Assembly: GCA_020632795.1 (NCBI GenBank)
Contig: JACKEV010000007.1
Location: 868,001 to 932,000, forward strand
DNA length: 64,000 bases
From: Alphaproteobacteria bacterium
Lineage (GTDB): Bacteria > Myxococcota_A > UBA796 > CAJQPC01
Reading direction: 5' to 3'
The position numbers were made by a program, and so were the translations under genes. Of this stretch, positions 8,545 to 16,797 are shown in pieces. The notes under the pieces were generated by a model. That model saw only the letters and a list, made by a program, of their open reading frames with translations, did not search any database and had not been told where the DNA came from. Numbering within the stretch: position 1 is the stretch's first letter; each line of letters begins with the position of its first letter.

Positions 8545-9099
8545 CTACTCTACCCGCCCCAGGCACCACGGCAAAAGCCGTGCGATGTTCCGCGCGTCGT
8601 CGATGCCCCGGTGATGCGTGCCCTCCAGCGCCAGCCCCACCTTCGCCAGCGCCCCGGCCATGCCGAAGCGCCGCTTGGTGCCCAGGTGGTGGGAGAAGGC
8701 CTTCTTGAGGTTGAGGTGGGCGGCGCCGAAGGGGTAGGGCACCCCGTGGCGGGCGCAGTCCCGTTCGAATTGGACCCGGTCGAAGGCCCCCCAGGAGCAG
8801 AACAGGGTGCTGCGCCCGGCCATCAGCCGCGCCTGGAGCAGGTCCAGGGCCTCGGGCAGGGGTGGCGCGCCGTCGACCTGCGCCTGGGTGATGGAGGTCA
8901 GCTGCGTGCAGAACGGCGTCAGCGTAGGGTGCATGGCGGGCCGCACGAAGACCCCCAGCTCGTCCACCGGCTGGAGGGTGCCGGCGTCCACCAGCACCGC
9001 GCCGATCTCGATGATCTCCATCTCATCGCGGGGCACGGCGCCCTTGTCGTCGCAGGTCGCCTCGAGGTCGATCACCAGGTAGAAGTCAGCGGGTTCCAT
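8545..9099 (-). CDS. 3'-5' exonuclease, DEDDh family (ERI-1/KapD-like)
   Basis: 184 residues from ATG 9099. Exo I is 'FYLVIDLEATC' (catalytic D and E). Exo II lies in 'SWGAFDRVQFERDC'. Exo III is 'HRGIDDARNIARLLP', with the His and Asp of the DEDDh class. The early Cys after the first acidic pair and the 'MEIIEIGAVLVD' strand are typical of the ERI-1/KapD subgroup, which trims 3' ends of RNA or single-stranded DNA with two metal ions. The length is normal for a single-domain member. It is cytoplasmic. It lies 25 bases downstream of the start of the adaptor-propeller gene on the same strand, with no evident functional link to it. Confidence 0.88.
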   Translation of the reverse strand: MEPADFYLVIDLEATCDDKGAVPRDEMEIIEIGAVLVDAGTLQPVDELGVFVRPAMHPTLTPFCTQLTSITQAQVDGAPPLPEALDLLQARLMAGRSTLFCSWGAFDRVQFERDCARHGVPYPFGAAHLNLKKAFSHHLGTKRRFGMAGALAKVGLALEGTHHRGIDDARNIARLLPWCLGRVE

Positions 9100-9126
9100 C
9101 CGGTGAGCATAGCCCGGCGCGCGACC

Positions 9127-9792
9127 TCAGCCGAACCAGGCCTGATAGAGCGCCGCGAAGTCCGAGGCCCAGGGATCGGCGATGGGGTAGAGCCACCCTC
9201 CGAACCCGGCGATGCCCAGCAGGACGCCGGCCGCGCCCAGCGCGAGGATCGTCCGGAATCCCCACCCCGTCGTGATCACGGAAGGCGGCTTCACCTTGAA
9301 GACGCGAAGGGCCTGCCCCGCCCCGTGCAGCCCGTGGTAGAGGCCCGAGAGCCCCAGCAGGGCGTAGTAGGGGTAGAAGTACGCGGGCGCGAAGTCCAGC
9401 GAGAAGCTCAGGCCGGCGTGGCCCAGCACCACCCCGGTGAAGAGCGTCGTGCCCCGCGTCGCCAGGAAGTGCCCGCCCACGAAGATGAGCAGGAACACCC
9501 CCGACCAGCGGTGCAGCCGGCGCCGCCAGGTGCGCGGCTTCGGCCCGGCCCGGCCGCCGCGGCGCCGCCACAGCCACACCGCCGCGACGACGTGCGCCAC
9601 CAAAGCGGCGCCGATCAGCGTGATCTCCACGAGGGGGTTCTGGTAGAAGACCTGGAGCGCGCGCTGCGCGCCGTCGTAGGCCTCGGCGCTGTGCGCCCCC
9701 AGCGCCGTGTTGATGAGGTGCAGCGCGAGGAACGCGCCGAAGGCCAGCCCCGAGGCGGCCTGTGTCCGGACGAGCTGCTTGTCGGTGATCAT
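9127..9792 (-). CDS. cytochrome-b-like integral membrane protein (SdhC/FrdC- or MCP1-like)
   Basis: 221 residues from ATG 9792 with about five TM segments. Histidines sit inside or at the ends of helices in 'FLALHLINT', 'LVAHVVAAVW', 'LHRWSGVFLLIFVGGHF' and 'LSGLYHGLHG', the arrangement used for heme ligation in the membrane anchors of succinate dehydrogenase/fumarate reductase and in the related MCP1-type membrane family. No flavoprotein or iron-sulfur subunit gene is adjacent, so a complete Sdh/Frd complex is not encoded here. It lies 27 bases upstream of the exonuclease gene on the same strand. The broad membrane heme-protein call is reasonable; the specific complex is unknown. Confidence 0.6.
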   Translation of the reverse strand: MITDKQLVRTQAASGLAFGAFLALHLINTALGAHSAEAYDGAQRALQVFYQNPLVEITLIGAALVAHVVAAVWLWRRRGGRAGPKPRTWRRRLHRWSGVFLLIFVGGHFLATRGTTLFTGVVLGHAGLSFSLDFAPAYFYPYYALLGLSGLYHGLHGAGQALRVFKVKPPSVITTGWGFRTILALGAAGVLLGIAGFGGWLYPIADPWASDFAALYQAWFG

Positions 9793-9860
9793 CCTGCCCT
9801 CCGTGAGCGGGGTTCACACACGGGACGAGGCAGGGGGGCGGGGCGTGACAGGGGTCGGGG

Positions 9861-11219
9861 CTACTCCTCGCCCTCCGCGTCCGCTGCGCCGTTCTCGCCC
9901 TTTTCGCCCTTTTCGCCCTTCGCGCCGTCCTCGCCCTCCTTGGCCTCCTCCTTCTGCTTCGCCTCCCAGGCGTCCTGCACCGTGGGGTCGCCCTCGAAGC
10001 GCACCCGGGCGCCGTCGCGCAGGCTGGCCTGGCCCACCACGACGATGGCGTCGCCCAGCGCGATCCCGCTGGAGATCTCGGCGAGGTCCTCGTCGATGAA
10101 GCCCAGCTCCACGGGCACCTTGCGGGCGATGCGGTAGGGGCCGGGGGGCTCGATGTCCTCCTCTTCGCCCTCGCCGTGCTTGTCGCCGCCGCCGAAGCTG
10201 AAGTTCATGCCCGCCCGGCGGCGGGTCTTCTTGCGGCCGCCGCCCGAGCTGGAGGACCAGGCGCCCTTGCCGTCCTCGCCGTCCTCGTCGGCCTCCTCCT
10301 TGGGGGGCGGCTCCTCGACGGCGACCCGGTAGACGAGGGGGGCGCCGTCTTCGTAGACCAGGGCTCGGCGGGGCACGACCGCGACCTCGGTGTGGCGGGC
10401 CACCTCGACCCGGGCGGAGACGAACTGCCCCGGGCGCAGGCTGCGGTCGCCCTCGGGCAGGGCGATGGTGACCCGCACCGTGCCCGAGGTGGGGTCGACG
10501 GTGGGGGAGATGCGCTCGACGGTGGCCTCGACCGCCAGGGAGGGGTCGTAGACCGGGGTCAGCTCGGCGCGCTGGCCGATCTGCAGGCGGGGCAGGTCGC
10601 GCTCGGGGAGCTGGATGACCACCCGCAGGTGGTCCAGGTCGACGACCTGGAAGGCGCGCTGGCCGCCGGCGACCTCGCCGTACTGCAGGTCGCGCGCGGA
10701 GACCGTGCCGTCGATCGGGCTGATCAGCCGGGTGTGGCCCTGGGAGCGGCGGGCCTCGGTGGCGGACGCCTCGGCGGTCTTGACGACGTGCTCGGCGTCG
10801 GCCAGCTCCTTGGCGGAGACCACGCCCTGGGCCTGGAGCTGCTGGACGCGGGAGAGGTCGGCCCGGGCGCGGGCCAGCTCGGCCTCGGCGCGGGTGAAGG
10901 CGGCGTCCAGGGTGGCGTTCGCGATGACCGCGAGCACCTGGCCCTTGCGGACGATGTCGCCCTCCTCGGCCTCGATCGCGACGACGGTGCCGGTGGCCTC
11001 GGGGACGAGGTCGGCCTGGGCCACCGACTCCACCGTGCCGGTGGACACCAGGAAGTCGCCCACGCTGCCGGTCTCGACCGCCTGGGTGTCGACCAGGGTG
11101 CGGGGATCGGTGAGCCGGCGCTCCTCGGACGACCCGTCGTCGCCGGAGCCGTCTTCAGAGCCGCCGCCGCTGGAGCAGGCCGCGAGGGCGAACAAGAGCG
11201 TCGTCAGGAGGCGCGCCAT
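9861..11219 (-). CDS. RND efflux periplasmic adaptor, lipoprotein (HlyD/AcrA family)
   Basis: 452 residues from ATG 11219. The long upstream open frame was rejected because this start gives a perfect lipoprotein signal (MARLLTTLLFALAAC). The order is typical: lipoyl half-motif 'VVAIEAEEGDIVRKGQVLAVI', a coiled-coil hairpin ('AEAELARARADL', 'AKELADAEHVVKTAEA'), second lipoyl half 'SPIDGTVSARDL', beta-barrel domain ('LRVVIQLPERDL') and membrane-proximal domain. That last domain carries a Gly/Lys/Glu-rich insert of ~65 residues. The C-terminus is a collagen-like Gly-x-y run (six triplets including GEKGEKGEN), unusual for this family. No RND pump or outer-membrane factor gene is adjacent in the window. 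It is transcribed divergently from the epimerase gene. Confidence 0.88.
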   Translation of the reverse strand: MARLLTTLLFALAACSSGGGSEDGSGDDGSSEERRLTDPRTLVDTQAVETGSVGDFLVSTGTVESVAQADLVPEATGTVVAIEAEEGDIVRKGQVLAVIANATLDAAFTRAEAELARARADLSRVQQLQAQGVVSAKELADAEHVVKTAEASATEARRSQGHTRLISPIDGTVSARDLQYGEVAGGQRAFQVVDLDHLRVVIQLPERDLPRLQIGQRAELTPVYDPSLAVEATVERISPTVDPTSGTVRVTIALPEGDRSLRPGQFVSARVEVARHTEVAVVPRRALVYEDGAPLVYRVAVEEPPPKEEADEDGEDGKGAWSSSSGGGRKKTRRRAGMNFSFGGGDKHGEGEEEDIEPPGPYRIARKVPVELGFIDEDLAEISSGIALGDAIVVVGQASLRDGARVRFEGDPTVQDAWEAKQKEEAKEGEDGAKGEKGEKGENGAADAEGEE

Positions 11220-11385
11220 GAGGGTCCTGTCGGAGGGTTCGGGGGTGCCTACGAACACCGGGGGGACGCTATTGCGCACCCGGCGCCCATTGACGAGGCC
11301 CGACACCCAAGCGTTAACCCACCCTTCCCCGCGCCGCCCCTCGGCAGGATAGTTGGATCCCTCCACCCCCCGCCCGGAGCGCACC

Positions 11386-11799
11386 GTGATCACCGGACTG
11401 GACCACGTCGCCATCGCCGTCGCCGACCTGGAGGCGGCCATCGCCCGCTTCGCCGAGGACTTCGGCGTCCCCCTCTCCGGCCGGGAGGACGTGCCGAGCG
11501 AGCAGACCTCCACCGCGTTCTTCCCCATGCCCGGCACCCGGATCGAGCTGATCCACCCCATGAACGGTGAGGGCCCGGTCGCCGCCTCCCTGGCGAAGCG
11601 CGGCGAGGGCGTGCACCACCTCTGCTTCCGCACCGACGACATCGAGGCCGACATGGCCCGGCTCAAGGAGAAGGGCTACCGCTTCCTCTCCGACGCCCCC
11701 CGCCCCGGGGCCCACGGCACCCGCGTGGTCTTCATCCACCCCAAGAGCGCGGGCGGCGTGCTGATCGAGCTGGCCGAGCACCCCGAGGAGGGCGCGTGA
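11386..11799 (+). CDS. mce: methylmalonyl-CoA epimerase
   Basis: 137 residues from GTG 11386, with GGAG just upstream; a TTG further upstream adds an unstructured leader and was rejected. It is a single vicinal-oxygen-chelate fold. Metal-ligand positions are visible in 'LDHVAIAVADL' (His), 'VHHLCFRTDDI' (His) and 'GVLIELAEH' (Glu). The size and these motifs fit the enzyme that interconverts (R)- and (S)-methylmalonyl-CoA between propionyl-CoA carboxylase and methylmalonyl-CoA mutase. Its stop overlaps the next gene's GTG by 4 bases (GTGA), so it is translationally coupled to nagZ, an odd pairing. Other glyoxalase-family enzymes are possible but less likely. Confidence 0.88.
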   Translation: MITGLDHVAIAVADLEAAIARFAEDFGVPLSGREDVPSEQTSTAFFPMPGTRIELIHPMNGEGPVAASLAKRGEGVHHLCFRTDDIEADMARLKEKGYRFLSDAPRPGAHGTRVVFIHPKSAGGVLIELAEHPEEGA

Positions 11800-12917
11800 G
11801 CCGCCTCCCGGTCACCGCCACGGGCGAGAACACCTCGCTGGCCGACCGCAAGCGTCGCGCCGGCCAGCGGCTCATCCTGGGCATCCCCGGGCCCGGCCTG
11901 GACGACCCCACCCGCGCGCTGATCCGCCAGCTCCGACCGGCGGGTTTCATCCTGTTCAAGCGCAACGTCGAGGAGCCCGCCCAGGTCCGCGAGCTGAACC
12001 GCGAGCTGGCCGCGCTCCTGCCCGACACCCTGCCGGCGCTGCTGTCGGTGGATCAGGAGGGCGGCCGGGTCATGCGGGTGCGCGACGGCGCCAGCCGGTT
12101 CCCGCCGCTGCGCTGGCTGGGCAACGTCGGCGACCTGGCCCTCACCCGCCGCTACGCCGCCGCGATGTGCGACGAGGTCGCCGCGCTGGGCTTCAACCTG
12201 AACTGGGCGCCGGTGGCGGACGTCGACTCCAACCCGGCCAACCCGGTCATCGGCGACCGCTCCTTCGGCCGGGACCCCGACCGGGTCGCCGCCCAGGTGG
12301 TGGCCTGGCTGCGCGCGGCCGAGGCCCGGGGCATCATCTCCTGCGTCAAGCACTTCCCGGGCCACGGCGACACCGACCAGGACTCCCACCACACCCTGCC
12401 CAAGGTCGAGAAGGAGCTGCCTGACCTGGAGCGCTGCGAGCTGAGGCCCTTCCGCGCAGCCGTCGCTGCAGGGGTCCCCGGGGTCATGAGCGCACACGTC
12501 GTCTTCCCGGCCATCGACGAGGACCGCCCGGCCACGCTGTCCCGCCCCATCCTGCGAGGCTGGCTGCGCGAGGGCCTGGGCTTCGAGGGCCTGGTGGTCT
12601 CCGACGACATGGAGATGAAGGCGGTCAAGGACCGCTGGCCCCTGGACCAGGTCCTGGAGGAGGCCTGCGGCGCCGGGGTCGACCTGTTCCTGGTCTGCTC
12701 CGAGCAGGACCGCCAGGCGGCGTTCTACGAGGAGCTGGTCCGCCTCCAGGAGCGCGACGCCGCCCAGGACACCTGGTCCGAGGACAGCGAGCGCCGCCTC
12801 AAGGCCACCCGGGAGCGGTACTTCCTGCGCCGCGCTCCGCCCCCGCCGCTGAGCGTGCTCGACAGCATGGAGCACCGGCTGATCGTAGAGACGGTTCGGG
12901 AGCGGGGGGCGGAGTAG
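11796..12917 (+). CDS. nagZ: beta-N-acetylhexosaminidase, glycoside hydrolase family 3
   Basis: 373 residues, starting at GTG 11796 inside the preceding stop. The GH3 TIM-barrel signatures are complete: 'SVDQEGGRV' (85-92), 'NWAPVADVDSNPANPVIG', the NagZ catalytic loop 'KHFPGHGDTDQDSH' (185-198) with the family's Asp/His dyad, and the nucleophile motif 'VSDDMEM' (around 270). NagZ removes N-acetylglucosamine from cytoplasmic anhydromuropeptides during peptidoglycan recycling. No signal peptide is present, consistent with a cytoplasmic site. The length is typical for single-domain NagZ with a short tail. Only the 4-base coupling to mce is unusual. Confidence 0.93.
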   Translation: MSRLPVTATGENTSLADRKRRAGQRLILGIPGPGLDDPTRALIRQLRPAGFILFKRNVEEPAQVRELNRELAALLPDTLPALLSVDQEGGRVMRVRDGASRFPPLRWLGNVGDLALTRRYAAAMCDEVAALGFNLNWAPVADVDSNPANPVIGDRSFGRDPDRVAAQVVAWLRAAEARGIISCVKHFPGHGDTDQDSHHTLPKVEKELPDLERCELRPFRAAVAAGVPGVMSAHVVFPAIDEDRPATLSRPILRGWLREGLGFEGLVVSDDMEMKAVKDRWPLDQVLEEACGAGVDLFLVCSEQDRQAAFYEELVRLQERDAAQDTWSEDSERRLKATRERYFLRRAPPPPLSVLDSMEHRLIVETVRERGAE

Positions 12918-12937
12918 CCCGAGCCGACAAAAGAAAA

Positions 12938-12980
12938 CCCCCTCGATCCAGCTCCAGCCCCGGACACCGGATCGAGGGGG
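12938..12980 (-). terminator. rho-independent terminator of the propeller lipoprotein gene
   Basis: Perfect 12-bp inverted repeat: CCCCCTCGATCC at 12938-12949 and GGATCGAGGGGG at 12969-12980, with a 19-base loop. On the minus strand the stem is followed directly by TTTTCTTTT, the U-tract of an intrinsic terminator, 31 bases past the stop of the gene at 13012. On the plus strand no T-run follows, so it mainly serves the minus-strand gene, though the stem could also slow readthrough from nagZ. Confidence 0.88.
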
Positions 12981-13011
12981 GTGAGGACGCGGGCGCGCCC
13001 TACGGGCTGCC

Positions 13012-15021
13012 TTACGGCTGCTCGTAGAACAGGACCTCGCCGATGAGCGTGTCGGGGTTGTACAGATCGTTGATCTTCACCCCGTAGTTGGAGACGCTGA
13101 GCAGGTTGTCCTCGATGTAGATGGAGCGGCGGACCGACGCGTACCAGTAGTCCCGGTAGCAGTCGGACTCCTCGATGTAGTCGTAGAGCATCGACCAGAT
13201 GCAGCTCGAGCGGTCGACCATGTCGCGGTGGTCCACCCGGCCGATCTCCTCGATGCCGGTCTCGGCGTCGACGCGGAACACCAGCAGGCCGGAGAACCAG
13301 TCGTAGCTGCCGTCGGTCTCATCCCAGTCGTAGGAGTACGCCGGGATGGACAGGACGCCGCGGTGGAAGGTGAAGGCGTGGTGGTCGTAGAGCGCCTCGG
13401 ACCAGCTCCAGTTGCCCTCATCCAGCACGAACTGGTGGGCCAGCATGGGGTTGTCCAGGTCGGAGACGTCGAAGACGTTGATGGCCAGGCCCTCGACGTT
13501 GCCGTCCATGTCGCCGTGGCGGCCGACCGCCAGCAGGTGATCGCTGTCCATCGGGTGGAGGTAGGCCGAGAAGCCGGGCATCTCCAGCTCGCCGCGGATC
13601 TCGGGGGCGGCGGGGTTCGACAGGTCGAGGGTCCACAGGGGGTCGACCTGCTCGAAGGTGACCACGTAGCCGACCTCGCCGATCATGCGGACCGCGTAGA
13701 TCTGCTCGTTGGGGGCGATGCCGCGCACCTCGCCGACCCGGTCCAGCAGGCCCGCGCCGTCGTCCTCCAGCACGAAGACGTTGTTGGCCGGCGGATTCTC
13801 GTCTTCGTCAGCGTCCCAGCCCCACCAGGTGAAGTCGGTGGTGGCGACGCGCAGGTAGCCGTCGTACTCGCTCATCGCGAACTGGTCGTAGAGCCAGCCG
13901 GGGACCGAGGTGGTCGCGGCGTAGAGCGGCTCGCCGCCGTCGCCCAGCTCGAACTTGTGGATGTCGGTCTCGGCGTCCATGTCGCCCCAGCCCCACCAGC
14001 GCCACCAGCTCGACTGGGCGATGTAGAGGTTGTCGACCGAGGCGTAGAGGGTCCAGCCGTCGGACATCAGCCCGGTGGCGTGGATGGCGCCGTCGTCCAG
14101 GCCGAGGTGGACCACGCTGAGCATGGAGTACTGGGAGACCTCGGCGGGGCGGTAGACGTCCTCGCAGTCCACCAGGACCTCGGCCGCGCCGCCGTCCTGG
14201 CGCCACAGGGGCAGGATCTCGGTCAGGTCGACGCTGGCGGCCAGCTCGGCGACCTCGTCCCGGAGGATGCGGCGGGCCTCGTCGCGCTTCTGCGCCATGT
14301 CCGCCTCCAGCTCGTCGCCGGAGAGGCTCCAGTCCACCTCGGGGAGCTGCTCGTCCTGGACGATCTGCCAGGCCTCCTCGGGCAGCGGCATGTAGTGGTT
14401 CTGCACGAAGTAGACCTGATCGCCGATCATGCGGGCGTCGGACAGCCAGCCGCTGATGTCGGTCTGGGAGACCTGGACGGGGTCGGCGCGGTCGGAGACG
14501 TCGAAGACGGTGGCCCGGGTGGCGGTGTAGTCGCCCAGGCGGTCGACCTCATCGTAGACGTACTCGAAGACCACGACCTTGTCGCCGCTCAGGAAGAGGC
14601 CGCGGGCCCAGCCGTCCAGGGGCACGCTGGCGAGCAGCTCGGCGTCCTCGACCGGCCATGAACTGAGGATCTGAAGGGCGCGATCCTGGGCCACGTAGAC
14701 GAAGTTGCCGTCGGTCTTGACCAGGTCCAGCTCGTCGACCCCGGCCTCCTGGACGTTGGTGGTGGTGTAGTCGCTGGGGCCGTCGCCCTGGTCGCCGCCG
14801 TCGGAGGCGGCGTCGTCCTCAGCGGCCAGCCAGCCCCAGCCGTAGCCGTACTGGGACGCGAGCAGGCTCTCCAGCATGACCTCGCCCGTGTAGTCGCGGA
14901 GCTGATCGCAGCTCTCGAAGCGCTTGAGCGAGGAGGGGTGGTCGAAGGTGGAGGTGGGGGGCCGGTTGCAGCCGGCGAGCGCGACACCGGCGAGGGCGAG
15001 CAGAGGGAGAGAGCGGGTCAT
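13012..15021 (-). CDS. lipoprotein with secreted beta-propeller domain (DUF/Beta_propel type)
   Basis: 669 residues from ATG 15021, preceded by AAGGAG at good spacing. The signal sequence MTRSLPLLALAGVALAGC ends in a lipobox. After a short linker, 'TTNVQEAGVDELDLVKTDG' is the entry signature of the archaeal/bacterial secreted beta-propeller family distantly related to WD40. Repeats with 'VFDVSD' and 'LDLSNPAAPEI' follow to the C-terminus. The mature protein is very acidic and rich in Trp and Tyr ('WWRWWGWGD'). The family's biochemical role is not established; proteins of this type are surface or periplasmic and probably bind partners. The gene is monocistronic and ends at the hairpin 12938-12980. 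Confidence 0.85.
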   Translation of the reverse strand: MTRSLPLLALAGVALAGCNRPPTSTFDHPSSLKRFESCDQLRDYTGEVMLESLLASQYGYGWGWLAAEDDAASDGGDQGDGPSDYTTTNVQEAGVDELDLVKTDGNFVYVAQDRALQILSSWPVEDAELLASVPLDGWARGLFLSGDKVVVFEYVYDEVDRLGDYTATRATVFDVSDRADPVQVSQTDISGWLSDARMIGDQVYFVQNHYMPLPEEAWQIVQDEQLPEVDWSLSGDELEADMAQKRDEARRILRDEVAELAASVDLTEILPLWRQDGGAAEVLVDCEDVYRPAEVSQYSMLSVVHLGLDDGAIHATGLMSDGWTLYASVDNLYIAQSSWWRWWGWGDMDAETDIHKFELGDGGEPLYAATTSVPGWLYDQFAMSEYDGYLRVATTDFTWWGWDADEDENPPANNVFVLEDDGAGLLDRVGEVRGIAPNEQIYAVRMIGEVGYVVTFEQVDPLWTLDLSNPAAPEIRGELEMPGFSAYLHPMDSDHLLAVGRHGDMDGNVEGLAINVFDVSDLDNPMLAHQFVLDEGNWSWSEALYDHHAFTFHRGVLSIPAYSYDWDETDGSYDWFSGLLVFRVDAETGIEEIGRVDHRDMVDRSSCIWSMLYDYIEESDCYRDYWYASVRRSIYIEDNLLSVSNYGVKINDLYNPDTLIGEVLFYEQP

Positions 15022-15234
15022 GGGTCATCTCCTTGGACTGGGTGCCAGGAAGCATGCAAGAAGCGATCCATCGGGCGGACGTTGTCCGAGAATCGGCGTC
15101 TCATCGGCCTCCATGGTGGCATGGCCGAGGCCGGGGCTGTGCACTTTCGCCCGAATGCGTGACACCTCTGTCGCGATCCCACACACGGGGGAATCCCTCC
15201 TTGCGGGGGGCCGCGTGCGGGATATTCCGGGCGC

Positions 15235-16797
15235 ATGAGCCTCCAAGACACCTTCTCTGACGCCCCCGAGGTCCGCCCCGGCCCCATCACCGGCCGCGAG
15301 ACCCCCGCCGAGCTGCTGGCCAAGGCCTTCCCCGCCTACGTGGGCCGCCAGGTGCGCACCGCCTGGCAGCTCATGCGGCGCTGCGCCGGCAGCGAGCACA
15401 CCGTGTTCCTGACCCTCTCCGGGGCGATGACCCCCGCGGGGCTGCACCGGAGCTGCCTCATCCCGCTGATCGAGCGGGGGCTGGTGGACGTGGTGACCAC
15501 CACGGGCGCGAACCTCTACCACGACGCCCACCGGGTCATCGGCCACGCGATCCGCGAGATCAACCCCGCCGCCGGGGACACCGCGCTGCGCGAGGCCCGC
15601 ATCATCCGCATCTACGACCTGGGCATGGACGAGCAGGTGCTGCTGGACACCGACCAGCTCTTCGAGCAGCTCCTGCAGCGGCCCGAGTTCCAGCGGCCGC
15701 TGACCACCCCGCGCCTGCACTGGCTGCTGGGCAAGGCGCTCTACGAGCTGGAGCAGCGCCTGGGGGTCACCGAGCCCTCCCTGCTCTCCGCCGCCTACGC
15801 CGCCGACGTGCCGATCTTCGTGGGCGCGCCCCAGGACGGCTCGATCTTCCTCACCGTGGTCAAGCTCCAGGCGCTGCTGGGCGACGCCTTCGGCTTCCGG
15901 CTGGACGCGGCGGCGGACGTGTTCGAGATGGCCGCGCTCCAGTGGCAGGTGCAGCAGGCCGGCGACACCGCCGTCTGGATCCTGGGGGGCGGGGTGCCCA
16001 AGAACTACACCCTCCAGGGGGAGCCCACGCTCTCGCAGATCTTCGAGCTGGACGCGCGGGGCTTCGACGTGGACCTGCAGTTCTGCGTCGACCCGGTGGA
16101 CAACGGCGCGCTGTCGAGCTGCCCGGCGGGCGAGGGCCACACCTGGGGCAAGGTCAGCGCCGCCTGCGTCGAGACCAGCTCGGTCTACGTGCACGCCGAC
16201 CTCACCGCCGTGGTGCCCTGGCTGGTGCACGGGCTGCTGTCCGAGGACGCCCGGCGCCCCCTCAAGCGGCTGTTTCGCCAGCTCGACGGGGCGGTCGAGG
16301 CGCTGCGCGCGGACATCGCGCCGCTCGCGGCCGGCGTGAAGGGGTATGCTGGGCCCCCAACGCCCGGAGGCACCATGACCCGAAGCTGGATCCAGGAGAA
16401 GACGGCCCGCTGGGACGCCGACAAGGCCCGCGTCGTGGGCGGCGCGCCCGAGGGGGCGCTGGACCTCCCGACCTACAAGGCCGGGGACCTGCTGCCCGGG
16501 GAGTGGTGGCGGGTCACCGAGGGCGGCCGGACCGTCGGCTACGGCTGGCTGGAGAACACCTGGGGCGACGCCGAGATCCTGCTGGCGGTCGACGCGGAGC
16601 ACCAGGGCCACGGCGTGGGCTCCTTCATCCTGGACCACCTGGAGCAGGAGGCCGCCGCGCGCGGGCTCAACTACCTCTACAACGTGGTCCAGCACGGTCA
16701 CCCCAAGCGCCAGGAGGTCACCCACTTCCTGCAGACCCGGGGCTTCGCGGCCAACGCCGAGGGGCAGCTCCGCCGTCAGGTGTCGGCCACCACGTAG
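15235..16797 (+). CDS. deoxyhypusine-synthase-like protein fused to GNAT acetyltransferase
   Basis: 520 residues from ATG 15235. Residues ~20-365 form a deoxyhypusine-synthase fold: NAD-binding 'LTLSGAMTPAGL' and 'VVTTTGANLYHD', plus the catalytic lysine in 'HTWGKVS' (K306). Bacteria lack eIF5A, and bacterial members of this family are thought to act in polyamine synthesis (homospermidine/spermidine type). After a Gly/Pro linker with an internal ATG (16375, residue 381), residues ~385-515 are a GNAT domain: 'LLAVDAEHQGHGVGSFILDHL' holds the acetyl-CoA loop and 'FLQTRGF' the end of the fold. The frame is continuous, so this is a fusion or, if the internal ATG is used, two overlapping products. 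Its 3' end overlaps the convergent gene by 22 bases. Confidence 0.82.
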   Translation: MSLQDTFSDAPEVRPGPITGRETPAELLAKAFPAYVGRQVRTAWQLMRRCAGSEHTVFLTLSGAMTPAGLHRSCLIPLIERGLVDVVTTTGANLYHDAHRVIGHAIREINPAAGDTALREARIIRIYDLGMDEQVLLDTDQLFEQLLQRPEFQRPLTTPRLHWLLGKALYELEQRLGVTEPSLLSAAYAADVPIFVGAPQDGSIFLTVVKLQALLGDAFGFRLDAAADVFEMAALQWQVQQAGDTAVWILGGGVPKNYTLQGEPTLSQIFELDARGFDVDLQFCVDPVDNGALSSCPAGEGHTWGKVSAACVETSSVYVHADLTAVVPWLVHGLLSEDARRPLKRLFRQLDGAVEALRADIAPLAAGVKGYAGPPTPGGTMTRSWIQEKTARWDADKARVVGGAPEGALDLPTYKAGDLLPGEWWRVTEGGRTVGYGWLENTWGDAEILLAVDAEHQGHGVGSFILDHLEQEAAARGLNYLYNVVQHGHPKRQEVTHFLQTRGFAANAEGQLRRQVSATT

